A stretch of DNA of 43,068 nt. Source: Myxococcota bacterium (GTDB lineage Bacteria; Myxococcota_C; UBA6777). The stretch lies in contig JAKLKB010000134.1 in the NCBI GenBank assembly GCA_023150835.1, forward strand, positions 1-43,068. The letters run 5' to 3'. A program made the position numbers and the translations under genes. Shown piece after piece: positions 16,843 through 24,513 of this stretch (positions within the stretch are counted from its first letter, which is position 1; every line of letters starts with the position of its first letter). The notes beneath the pieces were generated by a model. The model had not been told where the DNA came from. It worked only from the letters and a program-made list of their open reading frames with translations, and ran no database searches.

Positions 16843-17134
16843 GGAAACTCCTCATGTTGTACCCCTGTAAGCATGGGTCGAATGAACAGGGGGAGCAAAC
16901 AAACGACTGTACCGCTCGAACGTCCGCGAATACAGCTTTTTTGTCAACGGCGTGTTGCGAGATCCCCAAGGTGGCTATGTTCTTGGGCGCGTTGGTGGCC
17001 GAACACGGGAGGTTTTGTCAACTGCGTGGGGTGAGGGCTTTTGGGTGGAAGGCTTTTGGTGTGGTGATGGTCAGAGTAGGTGTTGTTTAGAAAGGCTTTT
17101 GCGCGGTGGGGGCGTCAGAGCAAGGCGGGTTCGT

Positions 17135-18664
17135 TCACTCGCATCGTGCGGTACCGGGGTTGTACTTTGTGCTGGGTGGACAGACACAGGCGTTGATTTC
17201 GGCCTTGGTGAACCACTGATAGCGGAAGTATTGGAGTGAACCGTCGGTGAATCGGACAAAACCAACGAACTCGAACTGGTCGGAACCTTGGGTGTGTTGA
17301 TAGAACCCTTGTTCCCAGAAAAGCCGCGCAAGTAGGGGATTGGAGGCATACTGGTTGCTGCGGAGAAACTTGGAGAAGTTGCAGGTTCCACCGAGCGGGA
17401 AGGTGCGAGTCAGTCTGTGCGGATCGAAGACGGTGTCATGGCAGATCCCGCCGTCGCAGAGGGTTCCTTTGTTTTGCGTGGTGCAATCGGTGTTGGCGGT
17501 GCAAGTCGAACCTGTCACAGGCTTATAGCAAGATCCGCTTTTGCAAACCGCCGTCGTTCCGCCCACATCAGCGCAATCTTTGTCTGCTGTACAAGGGAGC
17601 AACGCAGGTTTGAAGTTTCCACCAAGACCCATCATCGTACAACGCGAAGGTTTGAGCGGAGTGTTGTTGTGCCAAGGGTAGTTGACGCACTCGCCGCCCG
17701 GCCCAAGGTAATCTCGAAGCTCTTTGCACTCGGCATATCGGGTTTCATCCGCAACCCATGTGTAGCACTTGCTGGCTTGGCAAAAGGCTTCGCCTTTGGC
17801 GGTGCAATCGTCGTCTTGGGTGCATGTGAGGGTGGCGTGGGGTTTGTAGCAACGCTTGTCCTTGCAGATCGCGGTGCTTCCGCCTTGAGCGGTGCAGTCC
17901 GCGTCGCTTGCGCAGGGGCTTGTCACTAGATCGAATGCTCCGTCTTTTCGCATCGTCGCGCAGTGCTCTCCAAAACACTCACCTACGCCGTTGCATCCGA
18001 CGTTGGAGAGTGCCGCAACCTCGATCTTGGAAGTTGCAGCACCAGCGTATTTGTGGAAGATCGTCATCCGATAGTTTTTGTTTACGTCGAGCTTGTCCCC
18101 CGGCACTTTGGCGTCGCCATTCTTGAGCGTCTTGACGATCTTTCCGCTGCTATCGAGTTCTTCAACGAGAAACTGAATGCACGTGTTGTTGCCGACCGTA
18201 TAGGTGTCTGTGCCGCAGGTGACCTTGACGAGGCCGCACTCAAAGGGGGCTGTTGTGCAGAGCTTGCCGTCCTCGAAGTTTTCGCCTTTTAACACCACCC
18301 AGCTCAGATCGCCGCATGTGATCTTGGCGGTGCTGCCGATCTTTCCTGCTTCGATGGTACACTTGACGGGATCTCCTTTGGGGCCGGGATCGCCTTTTTC
18401 GCCTTTCTCACCCGTCGCACCCGTCGCGCCAGCCGTACCAGCCGCACCGGTCGCACCGGTCGCACCAGCCGTCCCTTGCTCGCCTTTGGCCCCATCTTTC
18501 CCGTCTTTTCCATTTTTGACCGTGTAGGTTTTTCCGCCACACGTGAGGGTTGCGGTGCCGTCGGCATTCTCTTGGAGGGTGCAGGGCGCACCACAGCCGG
18601 GATTGAAGATCAAAAGCAAACACCCTGATAGTCCCAAAACGCATCGGAAAAGCAGATTTCTCAC
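17135..18664 (-). CDS. Collagen-like cysteine-rich lipoprotein or secreted protein
   Basis: The 509-residue protein begins at GTG 18664, five bases after AAGGAGG; the frame stays open upstream but without coding character. The N-terminus is a signal peptide with two possible lipobox Cys residues (LSGC at 15, or NPGC at 24). Residues 52-99 are 16 perfect collagen-type G-X-Y triplets (GKD, GEQ, GAT, GEK, GDP). The rest holds Cys-rich modules of the pattern C-x(3-4)-D-C (for example CASDADC, CTQDDDC, CTADKDC, CTANTDC), common in myxobacterial surface proteins, and a C-terminal domain ending CVCPPSTKY. It is probably a cell-surface protein. The 292 bases between it and the ATPase gene show no feature beyond an isolated TTGACA on the minus strand (16942-16947). 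Confidence 0.85.
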   Translation of the reverse strand: MRNLLFRCVLGLSGCLLLIFNPGCGAPCTLQENADGTATLTCGGKTYTVKNGKDGKDGAKGEQGTAGATGATGAAGTAGATGATGEKGEKGDPGPKGDPVKCTIEAGKIGSTAKITCGDLSWVVLKGENFEDGKLCTTAPFECGLVKVTCGTDTYTVGNNTCIQFLVEELDSSGKIVKTLKNGDAKVPGDKLDVNKNYRMTIFHKYAGAATSKIEVAALSNVGCNGVGECFGEHCATMRKDGAFDLVTSPCASDADCTAQGGSTAICKDKRCYKPHATLTCTQDDDCTAKGEAFCQASKCYTWVADETRYAECKELRDYLGPGGECVNYPWHNNTPLKPSRCTMMGLGGNFKPALLPCTADKDCADVGGTTAVCKSGSCYKPVTGSTCTANTDCTTQNKGTLCDGGICHDTVFDPHRLTRTFPLGGTCNFSKFLRSNQYASNPLLARLFWEQGFYQHTQGSDQFEFVGFVRFTDGSLQYFRYQWFTKAEINACVCPPSTKYNPGTARCE

Positions 18665-19100
18665 AGGATCCTCCTTGTGCGATCGTTGTTCAGAGGTGCA
18701 TGACAACCACGCCAATGACACTTCCGAAAGAGTCAGAGATCGAAGCGACAGCGACACAGCAAGTTCCCGATGGCGTGATATCCTGAGGTTGCGCGAGCAA
18801 AAAAGGGTGAAATGTTGGTCTGTAGAGGCCCTTGATTCGGGCGAGGACATCCACTCGCTGCTGCGTTTTCGTCACACATTCGTCGGATTTCGTGATCTTG
18901 TTTGGATCGATTCTGATCGACAAAGATCGCAATCGACTGCTTGTTCTGGCTTCTCTCTTAGAGAGAGTGTCAAAAAATCAAGAAAGGGGGCTTTTTCTTT
19001 TTGATGAAATAGCGAGGCAGATCCTCTGAACGGGAGGCTTGTGATGCAACCAGCGATGCGAGCGACTATCTCATCGCAATGATCGCGTTTTCTCTCCCGC
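18665..19100. other. Intergenic region between the collagen-like gene and the caspase gene
   Basis: About 436 bases. It holds the AAGGAGG of the collagen-like gene (18670-18676), a terminator-like hairpin near 18972-19005, and otherwise no ORF with coding character or RNA gene. The upstream extension of the collagen-like frame crosses part of it but is not believed to be translated. Confidence 0.5.
18972..19005 (-). terminator. Rho-independent-type terminator after the caspase gene
   Basis: On the minus strand an A-rich arm (ATCAAAAAGAAAAAG), a C-rich loop and CTTTCTTGAT form an imperfect stem followed by six Ts. It lies about 95 bases after the caspase stop. AGAGTGTCAAAAAATCAA at its + strand left side recurs at 22553-22570. 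Confidence 0.6.
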
Positions 19101-20756
19101 TCAAAAGCGGTGGCGTAAAGCGAACAGTGCGCTCCAACGGAGAGAGGCACGCCATTCTTCGCCCAAATAGCCGAAATCAACGCCCAGATCGCCTTGTAGC
19201 GCCATGCCCCAACGCGGATCCAGCCAAAGTCCCAACGAGGCCGTTGCCCCTGTTTGAAAAGCCGCGCTCGCCGCGAGTTCTCGATGGGTATCTTGCAGCA
19301 AAAGGCCCCCGCCCAGATAACCGCCCACGAAGAACGTCCACCGTTCCCAATGCCCGCTGTATCCGCCTTCTACACGCAGATCGAGATATATCTGTGGGGT
19401 CGGCAGTTTTTGAACATCGACCGATGTGGTCCACGCCCCCAAACGAAGGGCAAAGAAGGGGTATCTCAACCCGATCGCGCCACCCAAAAAAGCGCTCCCA
19501 CCTACAAAAGCAGCGCTATTCGCGCCAAGCAAGAGTTCGAGAGAACGCTCCGCGAGGGGAACTTCTTCCTTGAGGTGCTTCCAGTCCAAAGGCATCTCTT
19601 GGGAAGGCGTCTGTTGCCTAGAAGCCGTCGCCTTGCTGGGGTCTGTGTGTTCGGTCTTTGCACCCCGCCTCAAGTACTGGTTGGCATACGCAAGGTTTTT
19701 GTGTTGGAGGCCGAGGTGAAAGATCTGTTCGGGCTGTAATTGAAGTTGTACAAGAAAAGCGTTTTTTTTGTGCCGCCATTGGAGTTTGTACAATCCCGAT
19801 GTCATCGCAAGGCGCAAAGGCTCACCGTTTTGTTTATAAAAATCTGCGTAGAGGTTGCCTTTTGCGTCCCAAAGAAAGAAATGCCCAGCCAGCGAAGGGT
19901 GGAAATGCAGTTGGGTGTTGGTTTGTTTGGAGTGGCTCAGGATGATCTGGCCTGTGCCGCTGAGATTGGTGTGAAAGTGTGGGCTTTGTAGGCCAGCTTG
20001 TGCGAAGATCGTTCGGTTAATTGTTCGATGATAAGCATAAGAATAAAGTTCGTGTAAAGTGATCCGCTCGTCGTGATCGAGGTCGGCTGCGCCTCGCAGC
20101 CCTGTGGCGAGGTAGTGGGTGAAAATACCGCCGCGCAGCTTGAGATCTTCGTAGGCATTCTCTCGGCTTCCCGTAGATGTAAGAATTGCTTCCCCTTTGG
20201 TTGCATAGGTATTCAAGTGTGGGATACGGATTCCTTCTTTGCGGTGTGCAAGACCTTTTGTATGAAGAAATCGTCCTGCATCGCAAGTATCAAGAAACGC
20301 AAGGCGTAAGGTCGCGCCCGAAGAACGCAAAAAAGATCGCAGTGCTTCAAAAGACAGAGATGTTTCACCGAGATAGAACTCTCCATTGCGTGCGTGTCCA
20401 GAGTAGTAAACCCACAGCGTGATCGATGCCTTGGGTTGGTTGCGCTTGAGGGCGTGGATTCGGTGCTTGATTTGATCGAACACTTTCTGGACGTAGTCGG
20501 CTTCGCGCTCCAAAACAAGAAAGATATCACGGTCGCGATAGCCTGCGACTTGTATCAACACATCGCGCATCTTTCTCGCATCGGAAACTGCGTAGTACAG
20601 GCGTTTTGCGCGGCCTCCAGCGTCGTTATGCGCAAACAGGAACGCGATCCGATGCTCTTGCGGTGCCTTTTTTGGTGTTTGTGCGTGTGTGCTCGGCAGG
20701 TGACAGAAGATCAGGCCAAACATCCAAAGAAAAAGGCGCACGCGATAGCAGATCAT
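19101..20756 (-). CDS. Exported caspase-like protease with EF-hand loop and predicted outer-membrane barrel
   Basis: The 551-residue protein has a signal peptide (first 26 residues, ending THAQ) and a peptidase C14 domain. The catalytic His is in LWVYYSGHA (His121) and the Cys in LAFLDTCDAGR (Cys158). DLDHDERITLHE (227-238) fits a 12-residue EF-hand loop, suggesting calcium binding. After a linker with little order (about 370-410), alternating strands rich in G and aromatics to the C-terminal HRF look like an outer-membrane beta-barrel. The protease is therefore probably outside the cytoplasm. Its ATG overlaps the TGA of the DUF4384-like gene by 4 bases: third gene of the sigma/DUF4384/caspase operon. 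Confidence 0.9.
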   Translation of the reverse strand: MICYRVRLFLWMFGLIFCHLPSTHAQTPKKAPQEHRIAFLFAHNDAGGRAKRLYYAVSDARKMRDVLIQVAGYRDRDIFLVLEREADYVQKVFDQIKHRIHALKRNQPKASITLWVYYSGHARNGEFYLGETSLSFEALRSFLRSSGATLRLAFLDTCDAGRFLHTKGLAHRKEGIRIPHLNTYATKGEAILTSTGSRENAYEDLKLRGGIFTHYLATGLRGAADLDHDERITLHELYSYAYHRTINRTIFAQAGLQSPHFHTNLSGTGQIILSHSKQTNTQLHFHPSLAGHFFLWDAKGNLYADFYKQNGEPLRLAMTSGLYKLQWRHKKNAFLVQLQLQPEQIFHLGLQHKNLAYANQYLRRGAKTEHTDPSKATASRQQTPSQEMPLDWKHLKEEVPLAERSLELLLGANSAAFVGGSAFLGGAIGLRYPFFALRLGAWTTSVDVQKLPTPQIYLDLRVEGGYSGHWERWTFFVGGYLGGGLLLQDTHRELAASAAFQTGATASLGLWLDPRWGMALQGDLGVDFGYLGEEWRASLRWSALFALRHRF

Positions 20757-21664
20757 CTTTGCTCCTTAGGTCGGTGCAAGCGGAAGGCTTGCACCGTGTA
20801 GCAATGCTGCGGAGGCGTCTTGGATGTGTGGCTTGCCAGAGGTCTCGCAAGTGTGGCAAGCAACGTCTCTTTTGCTTGTGAAAAAGACAGTGCGTGCTTG
20901 GAAAAGCAAGCCCAGATCTCTTCGTCTCCGTCGGCTGAATCGATCACTTCCAAACTGCCTGAAAGCGGGAATTGTTTGCTTGCCTTGAGAGGGAAGCTTG
21001 GCTTTGTTTGCGCGTTCGGGTACAGCGGCGTGATCTGGCCTTTGGCGTCGCGGTGGACGATGTACCCAAAGCTATCGACTGGCGAATTCAGGACGAGTTG
21101 CAATCGATCACCTTGCACGAAGAGTTCTCCTGAACGAGCCAGTCGAGTCTTTCGGGCGCGTTGAACAAAGATCAGAAGATGGGGGCGATGGCTTCCTCGG
21201 CTTAATAGTTCCGTTTCATGAGGCAGTGATGTAGGTATATCACCGAGGGGCTTCTCTTGTAAATGAATTTTTTGGGGGCGAAAAAGAAAGACGAAACACA
21301 ACGAAACCATCGCGAAAGAGAGTCCTCCCCATCGGAGCCAACGACGCAACGAACCGATGGAACGGCCTACTGGAGCATCGCCTGTGCGCGTGGGTGTAGA
21401 AAGGGGGGGGGCGCTTGTGCGCGTGGTGGTAGAAAGGGGGGGGGCGCTTTGTGTGGGTGTAGAAAGGCGGCGGTCGCTTGTGTCGGGTGGCGTTTCAAAG
21501 CCATCAAGCGGGTATTGTGTGTGGGCTGTAAAAGAATCACGCGACTGGATGCGTGCGAGCAGATCAAGAGATGGAGGATCGGCGTCTTTTTTCTCTTCTT
21601 CAAAAAAAGCTTGTAAGAGTTGTTCAAAGGCTTCTTCTTGTGGGCCTGTGGGATATCGATTCAC
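20753..21664 (-). CDS. Single-pass membrane protein with DUF4384-like domain, possible anti-sigma factor
   Basis: The 303-residue protein starts at GTG 21664, 7 bases after GGGAGG. It has a cytoplasmic N-terminus, a linker with tandem copies of SAPPLSTPTRT, a membrane helix at about 112-130, and an extracytoplasmic domain with FGYIVHRDAKGQITPLYPN and QFPLSGSLEVI, matching the DUF4384 pattern found beside bacterial caspases. Its place between an ECF sigma gene and its target-like caspase suggests it may hold the sigma factor at the membrane; I see no standard anti-sigma zinc motif, so this is inference. The linker is encoded over two G9 tracts (+ strand) that could slip and switch the gene off. 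Confidence 0.8.
   Translation of the reverse strand: MNRYPTGPQEEAFEQLLQAFFEEEKKDADPPSLDLLARIQSRDSFTAHTQYPLDGFETPPDTSDRRLSTPTQSAPPLSTTTRTSAPPLSTPTRTGDAPVGRSIGSLRRWLRWGGLSFAMVSLCFVFLFRPQKIHLQEKPLGDIPTSLPHETELLSRGSHRPHLLIFVQRARKTRLARSGELFVQGDRLQLVLNSPVDSFGYIVHRDAKGQITPLYPNAQTKPSFPLKASKQFPLSGSLEVIDSADGDEEIWACFSKHALSFSQAKETLLATLARPLASHTSKTPPQHCYTVQAFRLHRPKEQR
21403..21444 (+). repeat. Two G9 tracts, 33 bp apart, inside a coding repeat
   Basis: Runs of nine G lie at 21403-21411 and 21436-21444 on the + strand (C9 in the coding strand) within a 33-bp repeat encoding SAPPLSTPTRT-like units. Such tracts are typical sites of slipped-strand mispairing. Confidence 0.9.
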
Positions 21665-21761
21665 TTTTCATCCTCCCAACCAAACGGCGAACAAAGCGCG
21701 ATTTGCTTGGTCATACGATCTCAGAGATTTTGTTCGCTAGTCGCTCTTGTCGGATCTCGTG

Positions 21762-22322
21762 TTATCCGCAATCCACGAAGTGACTTTGCCAAAGTTCTTT
21801 TAAGACTTTGCGAGCACGTTTCAGCCTTGATTTCGCGACTTCGTACGAAACTTCCAGCATTTGCGAGATCTCTTCGAGCGAAAGTTCTTCGAGGTAGCGT
21901 AGATAAAGGATCTCACGCGCATCAGGCTTTAATGTCTCAAACACCTGTCGCAACAAGGACACTTGCTCTTTGCTGCTCAGCAACGCTTCTGGGCTTGGGG
22001 CCTCGTCCGTCAGTTGCAGGAGGTCTTCGCTATCGTCCGTGTTCGTCGCTCGGCTCTTCGTTGGATGCGATTGATAGGACTTCCACGTGACTCGTCGGGC
22101 GATGGTCAAGATCCAAGCCTTGAAAGAGCCTCCGCGAAAACCGGAAAGAACGGGCCAAAGATCAGAAAAGATCTCTTGGGTAAGTTCTTCGGCTTCTTCG
22201 GTCGAAACGCGCCATGCCTTTCGCAAGTAACGATAAACGATCGGCAAGCAATACGCAGCCAGCGCGTCACGCGCCTCTTTTTCTCCCCCTACAGCTCGTA
22301 TGATCTGCGTTTGGATCTCCAT
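21762..22322 (-). CDS. ECF-type RNA polymerase sigma factor
   Basis: The 186-residue protein has the two sigma domains of an extracytoplasmic-function factor: region 2 with EEAEELTQEIFSDLWPVL and SFKAWILTIARRVT, and region 4 with LKPDAREILYLRYLEELSLEEISQMLEVSYEVAKSRLKRARKVL (helix-turn-helix), joined by an acidic linker. The start ATG at 22322 follows a purine-rich GAGAGAAGAGAG. It leads a unit with the DUF4384-like gene (97 bases downstream) and the caspase gene. ECF factors commonly drive their own operon; no matching promoter pair can be assigned from one copy. Confidence 0.93.
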   Translation of the reverse strand: MEIQTQIIRAVGGEKEARDALAAYCLPIVYRYLRKAWRVSTEEAEELTQEIFSDLWPVLSGFRGGSFKAWILTIARRVTWKSYQSHPTKSRATNTDDSEDLLQLTDEAPSPEALLSSKEQVSLLRQVFETLKPDAREILYLRYLEELSLEEISQMLEVSYEVAKSRLKRARKVLKELWQSHFVDCG

Positions 22323-22402
22323 CTCTCTTCTCTCGCCGTGTACTCTGCCAACGTCTCCGCTTCAAAGGTCTTTCGTCACAGGGGCGACGCAGACGACAAC
22401 AA

Positions 22403-22520
22403 CCCCCGTGTTTGCGGCACTTCAAGCGACAGAGCCACCTGTGTGAAAACAGTGACCTTTTCGCCAAACGCGGGGCCAAGAGGGCTTTGCCCCCTCGCGG
22501 GGTGGGGTGGAACTCCACCA
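22403..22520 (+). repeat. Dispersed repeat R1, copy B
   Basis: Starts CCCCCGTGTTTGCGGCACTTCAAG, continues CTTTTCGCCAAACGCGGGGCC, and closes GGGGTGGAACTCCACC, the variant of the terminal palindrome also seen in the 32734 copy. Confidence 0.85.
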
Positions 22521-22562
22521 TACCTATGCCGAATGCCTTACTCCTATTCCATAGAGTGTCGA

Positions 22563-22590
22563 AAAATCAAAAGAAGGGGCTTTTGATTTT
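22563..22590. other. Perfect 11-bp hairpin, orphan bidirectional terminator-like element
   Basis: AAAATCAAAAG and CTTTTGATTTT flank the loop AAGGGG. The T-rich arm makes it terminator-like on either strand, but no gene ends nearby. The bases before it (AGAGTGTCGAAAAATCAA) match those beside the terminator at 18972, so it may be a mobile or dispersed hairpin. Confidence 0.6.
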
Positions 22591-22759
22591 CGCAGGGCAT
22601 GAGATGAGGGAGCGGGTATCGGTGCAGCGGAGGGTTTGGTTAAAGACGGATGCAAAAGCCCAACCATCGCCCCGAGCGGATATCGGTGTGGTGGAGGGTT
22701 TGGAGGGAGATGACGAACTTCTTGAGGCGAGGGACGCACCATGGAGGGTGGGTAGAAAC

Positions 22760-22796
22760 AAAAAAAGCCCGAAGTGGAAAACCACAACGAGCTTTT
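22760..22796 (-). terminator. Terminator of the tRNA-Leu transcript
   Basis: On the minus strand GCTCG and CGGGC, extended by TTGTGG and CCACTT, form a stem followed by a T7 run, beginning just after the tRNA 3' end. Confidence 0.85.
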
Positions 22797-22801
22797 GACT
22801 G

Positions 22802-22885
22802 TGCCGAAGAAAGGACTTGAACCTTCACGGGGTTGCCCCCACTAGACCCTGAACCTAGCGTGTCTACCAATTCCACCACTCCGGC
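22802..22885 (-). tRNA. tRNA-Leu(CAG)
   Basis: An 84-base class II tRNA on the minus strand. Acceptor arm GCCGGAG pairs with CTTCGGC (one G-U), discriminator A. The anticodon loop TTCAGGG gives CAG, complementary to + bases 22849-22851. The variable arm TGGGGGCAACCCCG is typical of tRNA-Leu, and GGTTCAAGTCC forms the T loop. CCA is not encoded. It has its own promoter and terminator. Confidence 0.97.
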
Positions 22886-22900
22886 GCATACGAGGATGAG

Positions 22901-22929
22901 TGATTACACCAAGAGATCGGGGTTGTCAA
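22901..22929 (-). promoter_or_regulatory. Sigma-70-type promoter of tRNA-Leu
   Basis: On the minus strand TTGACA (22924-22929) and TAATCA (22901-22906) are 17 bases apart, with TG immediately before the -10. The tRNA 5' end is 15 bases beyond the -10. Confidence 0.8.
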
Positions 22930-22957
22930 GGAAAAATTGGCCCGAGCGGGGAAAGGG

Positions 22958-24076
22958 TTAGTTGCAAAAGGCCGCAACGAGCGATATCCAACCTGCGCGA
23001 AGGATGCCTGTCGAAGCACCGTTGGCGTCTTGTTGATAGATGGGAGGGGCTTTGCAGGTCTTGGTGAGGTGCGTGTAAGAAAGGGCGAAAGATCCGGGGG
23101 ATGCGTTGAAATACACAGCCAGACCGGCATTTGATGTGCTTGTCGAACTGGTGATCGGTGGATTGTTCGGATAATAGGGGCCATCACCGCTTGCGGGTGA
23201 CATGGAAACGGTGACACCTGCGAAGGGAACAGGGATATTGCCATAGACGCCATCAAAGACGTCGCTCACAAGGACTCCTTTGGCGGGATCGAGCGGTTTG
23301 CCCGAAAGGGCTAGGGAGAGCTGATTGAGTTCTGTGGCCGTCACCACTCCGACGAAAAACGGGCGAACCGATTGTCCGGGCGGTATGCGAAAAGGCAGCA
23401 AGATCGGGTACAAACCCAATGTTGCGCTGGTGAGCGTCAGGATCGCATCTTTTCCTACAGGAAAGTCAGTGATCTTGAATTCACCTGAACTACCCGAAGT
23501 GACGCACGATGTAGGGATGCCATCGACGCAAACATCGATCCCTTGGACAAAAGCGCCTGTGGAAAAAGAGCGAATGCTTCCCTCTACCAAGGTTGTGCTC
23601 GGATATTCGGGCGTGATCTCTGCGGATGTCTCGGGCGTGGGCTCTGATGTGTGTTCGTTTAACATCTCGTTTCCGCCGTCGATAGGGGCTTCTTGTGTGG
23701 CTTCTTGTGTGGCTTCATTTTCGGGCGAAGGCTCGGGATTTGTGTTTTCTGTGGGTTCGGGTGAAGGCTCGGGGTTTGTGTTTTCCGTGGGTTCGGGCGA
23801 AGGCTCGGGGGGGTTCGCCTCAGAGGTCGGTTCTGTTGTGGCTGCATCTTCGGGCGAGGCCGATTCTTGGGCGGGTTCTTGGAGCAGCTCTTTCGTGGGT
23901 TCGGTGAGCGCGTCAGCGGTTGTTTCGGCGGTTTGGGCTTCGGGTTCGATGGTGGATTCTTGGGCGTCCTTGGGGGTTTCCGAAGAGTTATTTTCTTGGG
24001 GCGGAGTGGTTTGACAGCCGACGTGTGTCACGAAAGAAAAGCCAAAAAAACAAAGCAGTAAAAAGATCCAACGCAT
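22958..24076 (-). CDS. Surface lipoprotein with Glu/Pro/Thr-rich stalk and carboxypeptidase-regulatory-like domain
   Basis: The 372-residue protein begins MRWIFLLLCFFGFSF and reaches a lipobox-like HVGC, so Cys21 is probably lipidated. Residues 22-165 form a low-complexity acidic stalk with repeats of PEPSPEPTENTN. The remaining 200 residues include VEGSIRSFSTGAFVQGIDVCV and GEFKITDFPVG, the pattern of a carboxypeptidase-regulatory-like (beta-sandwich) domain, and probably a second such fold. ATG 24076 lies 9 bases after GAGAGG; GTG 24082 is an alternative start. It is monocistronic as far as can be seen. A role as a cell-surface or outer-membrane anchored binding protein is inferred. Confidence 0.82.
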   Translation of the reverse strand: MRWIFLLLCFFGFSFVTHVGCQTTPPQENNSSETPKDAQESTIEPEAQTAETTADALTEPTKELLQEPAQESASPEDAATTEPTSEANPPEPSPEPTENTNPEPSPEPTENTNPEPSPENEATQEATQEAPIDGGNEMLNEHTSEPTPETSAEITPEYPSTTLVEGSIRSFSTGAFVQGIDVCVDGIPTSCVTSGSSGEFKITDFPVGKDAILTLTSATLGLYPILLPFRIPPGQSVRPFFVGVVTATELNQLSLALSGKPLDPAKGVLVSDVFDGVYGNIPVPFAGVTVSMSPASGDGPYYPNNPPITSSTSTSNAGLAVYFNASPGSFALSYTHLTKTCKAPPIYQQDANGASTGILRAGWISLVAAFCN

Positions 24077-24130
24077 CGACACAAACCTCTCGTGTGGAAA
24101 TGAAGAATTACGCAGCGGACTTAAAAAAAG

Positions 24131-24247
24131 CCACGTGTTCGCGCTGCTTCAAGCGAGAGCGTCGTTGGAGTGAACAGCGATGATCTCTTCGCCAACACGG
24201 GGTCAAGGGGGCAAAGCTCCCTTGCGGGGAACGGGGCAGCGCCCCAT
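24131..24247 (+). repeat. Dispersed repeat R1, copy C
   Basis: CACGTGTTCGCGCTGCTTCA, AAGCGAGAGCGTCG, TCTTCGCCAACACGGGGTCA and GGGGCAGCGCCCCA appear in the same order and spacing as copy A. Confidence 0.9.
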
Positions 24248-24271
24248 AGGCGTTAGGTTAAGCGCTTGTTG

Positions 24272-24437
24272 GCCCCCCACCCCAGCCCTCCCCCGTGAAC
24301 AGGGGAGGGAGCGAAAGTCGGAAGCAGCGGGGATGTTGTTTTTTCGTGACGCACGCTGTATGCACGAGACGCGATCAGGCTAGACTATCCGGTGTTTCCA
24401 CCTTAACAAGGCGCGTATGGGGCAGCGCCCCACAAAA
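24272..24437 (+). repeat. Dispersed repeat R2, copy 2
   Basis: Near-identical to bases 14-105 over its first 95 bases, then to 201-225 (TTTCCACCTTAACAAGGCGC). It lacks the roughly 70-base segment present in copy 1, leaving a clean indel. It directly follows R1 copy C and runs into the partial R1. Confidence 0.9.
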
Positions 24438-24505
24438 GGAGCAACTGCGCAAGTCTTATGAACATGGGAGTGATGCAGTTGCCAAAAACCCCCGTGTATG
24501 CGCAT
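24417..24505 (+). repeat. Partial R1 element
   Basis: GGGGCAGCGCCCCACAAAA is followed by CAACTGCGCAAGTC, which also flanks the 39731 copy, and by ATGCAGTTGCCAAAAA and CCCGTGT, which open copy A. The order suggests the tail of one unit joined to the head of another, the body being absent. The whole 24077-24513 gap (437 bases) is repeats apart from about 55 bases next to each gene. Confidence 0.7.
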
Positions 24506-24513
24506 CCGAAAGA

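Larger units (their letters stand above)
22323..22800. other. Intergenic region between the sigma gene and tRNA-Leu
   Basis: About 478 bases containing R1 copy B, an orphan perfect hairpin and the tRNA-Leu terminator, each listed separately. Bases 22323-22402 must hold the sigma-operon promoter, and 22591-22757 show nothing I can name. No ORF here has coding character. Confidence 0.55.

Noticed and set aside
16942-16947. Promoter for the ATPase operon
   Set aside because: A TTGACA is present on the minus strand, but no -10-like hexamer lies 16-18 bases downstream.
22958-24082. GTG 24082 as the start of the Glu/Pro-rich lipoprotein
   Set aside because: GAGAGG is only 3 bases from GTG but 9 bases from ATG 24076, and the signal peptide begins cleanly at the ATG.
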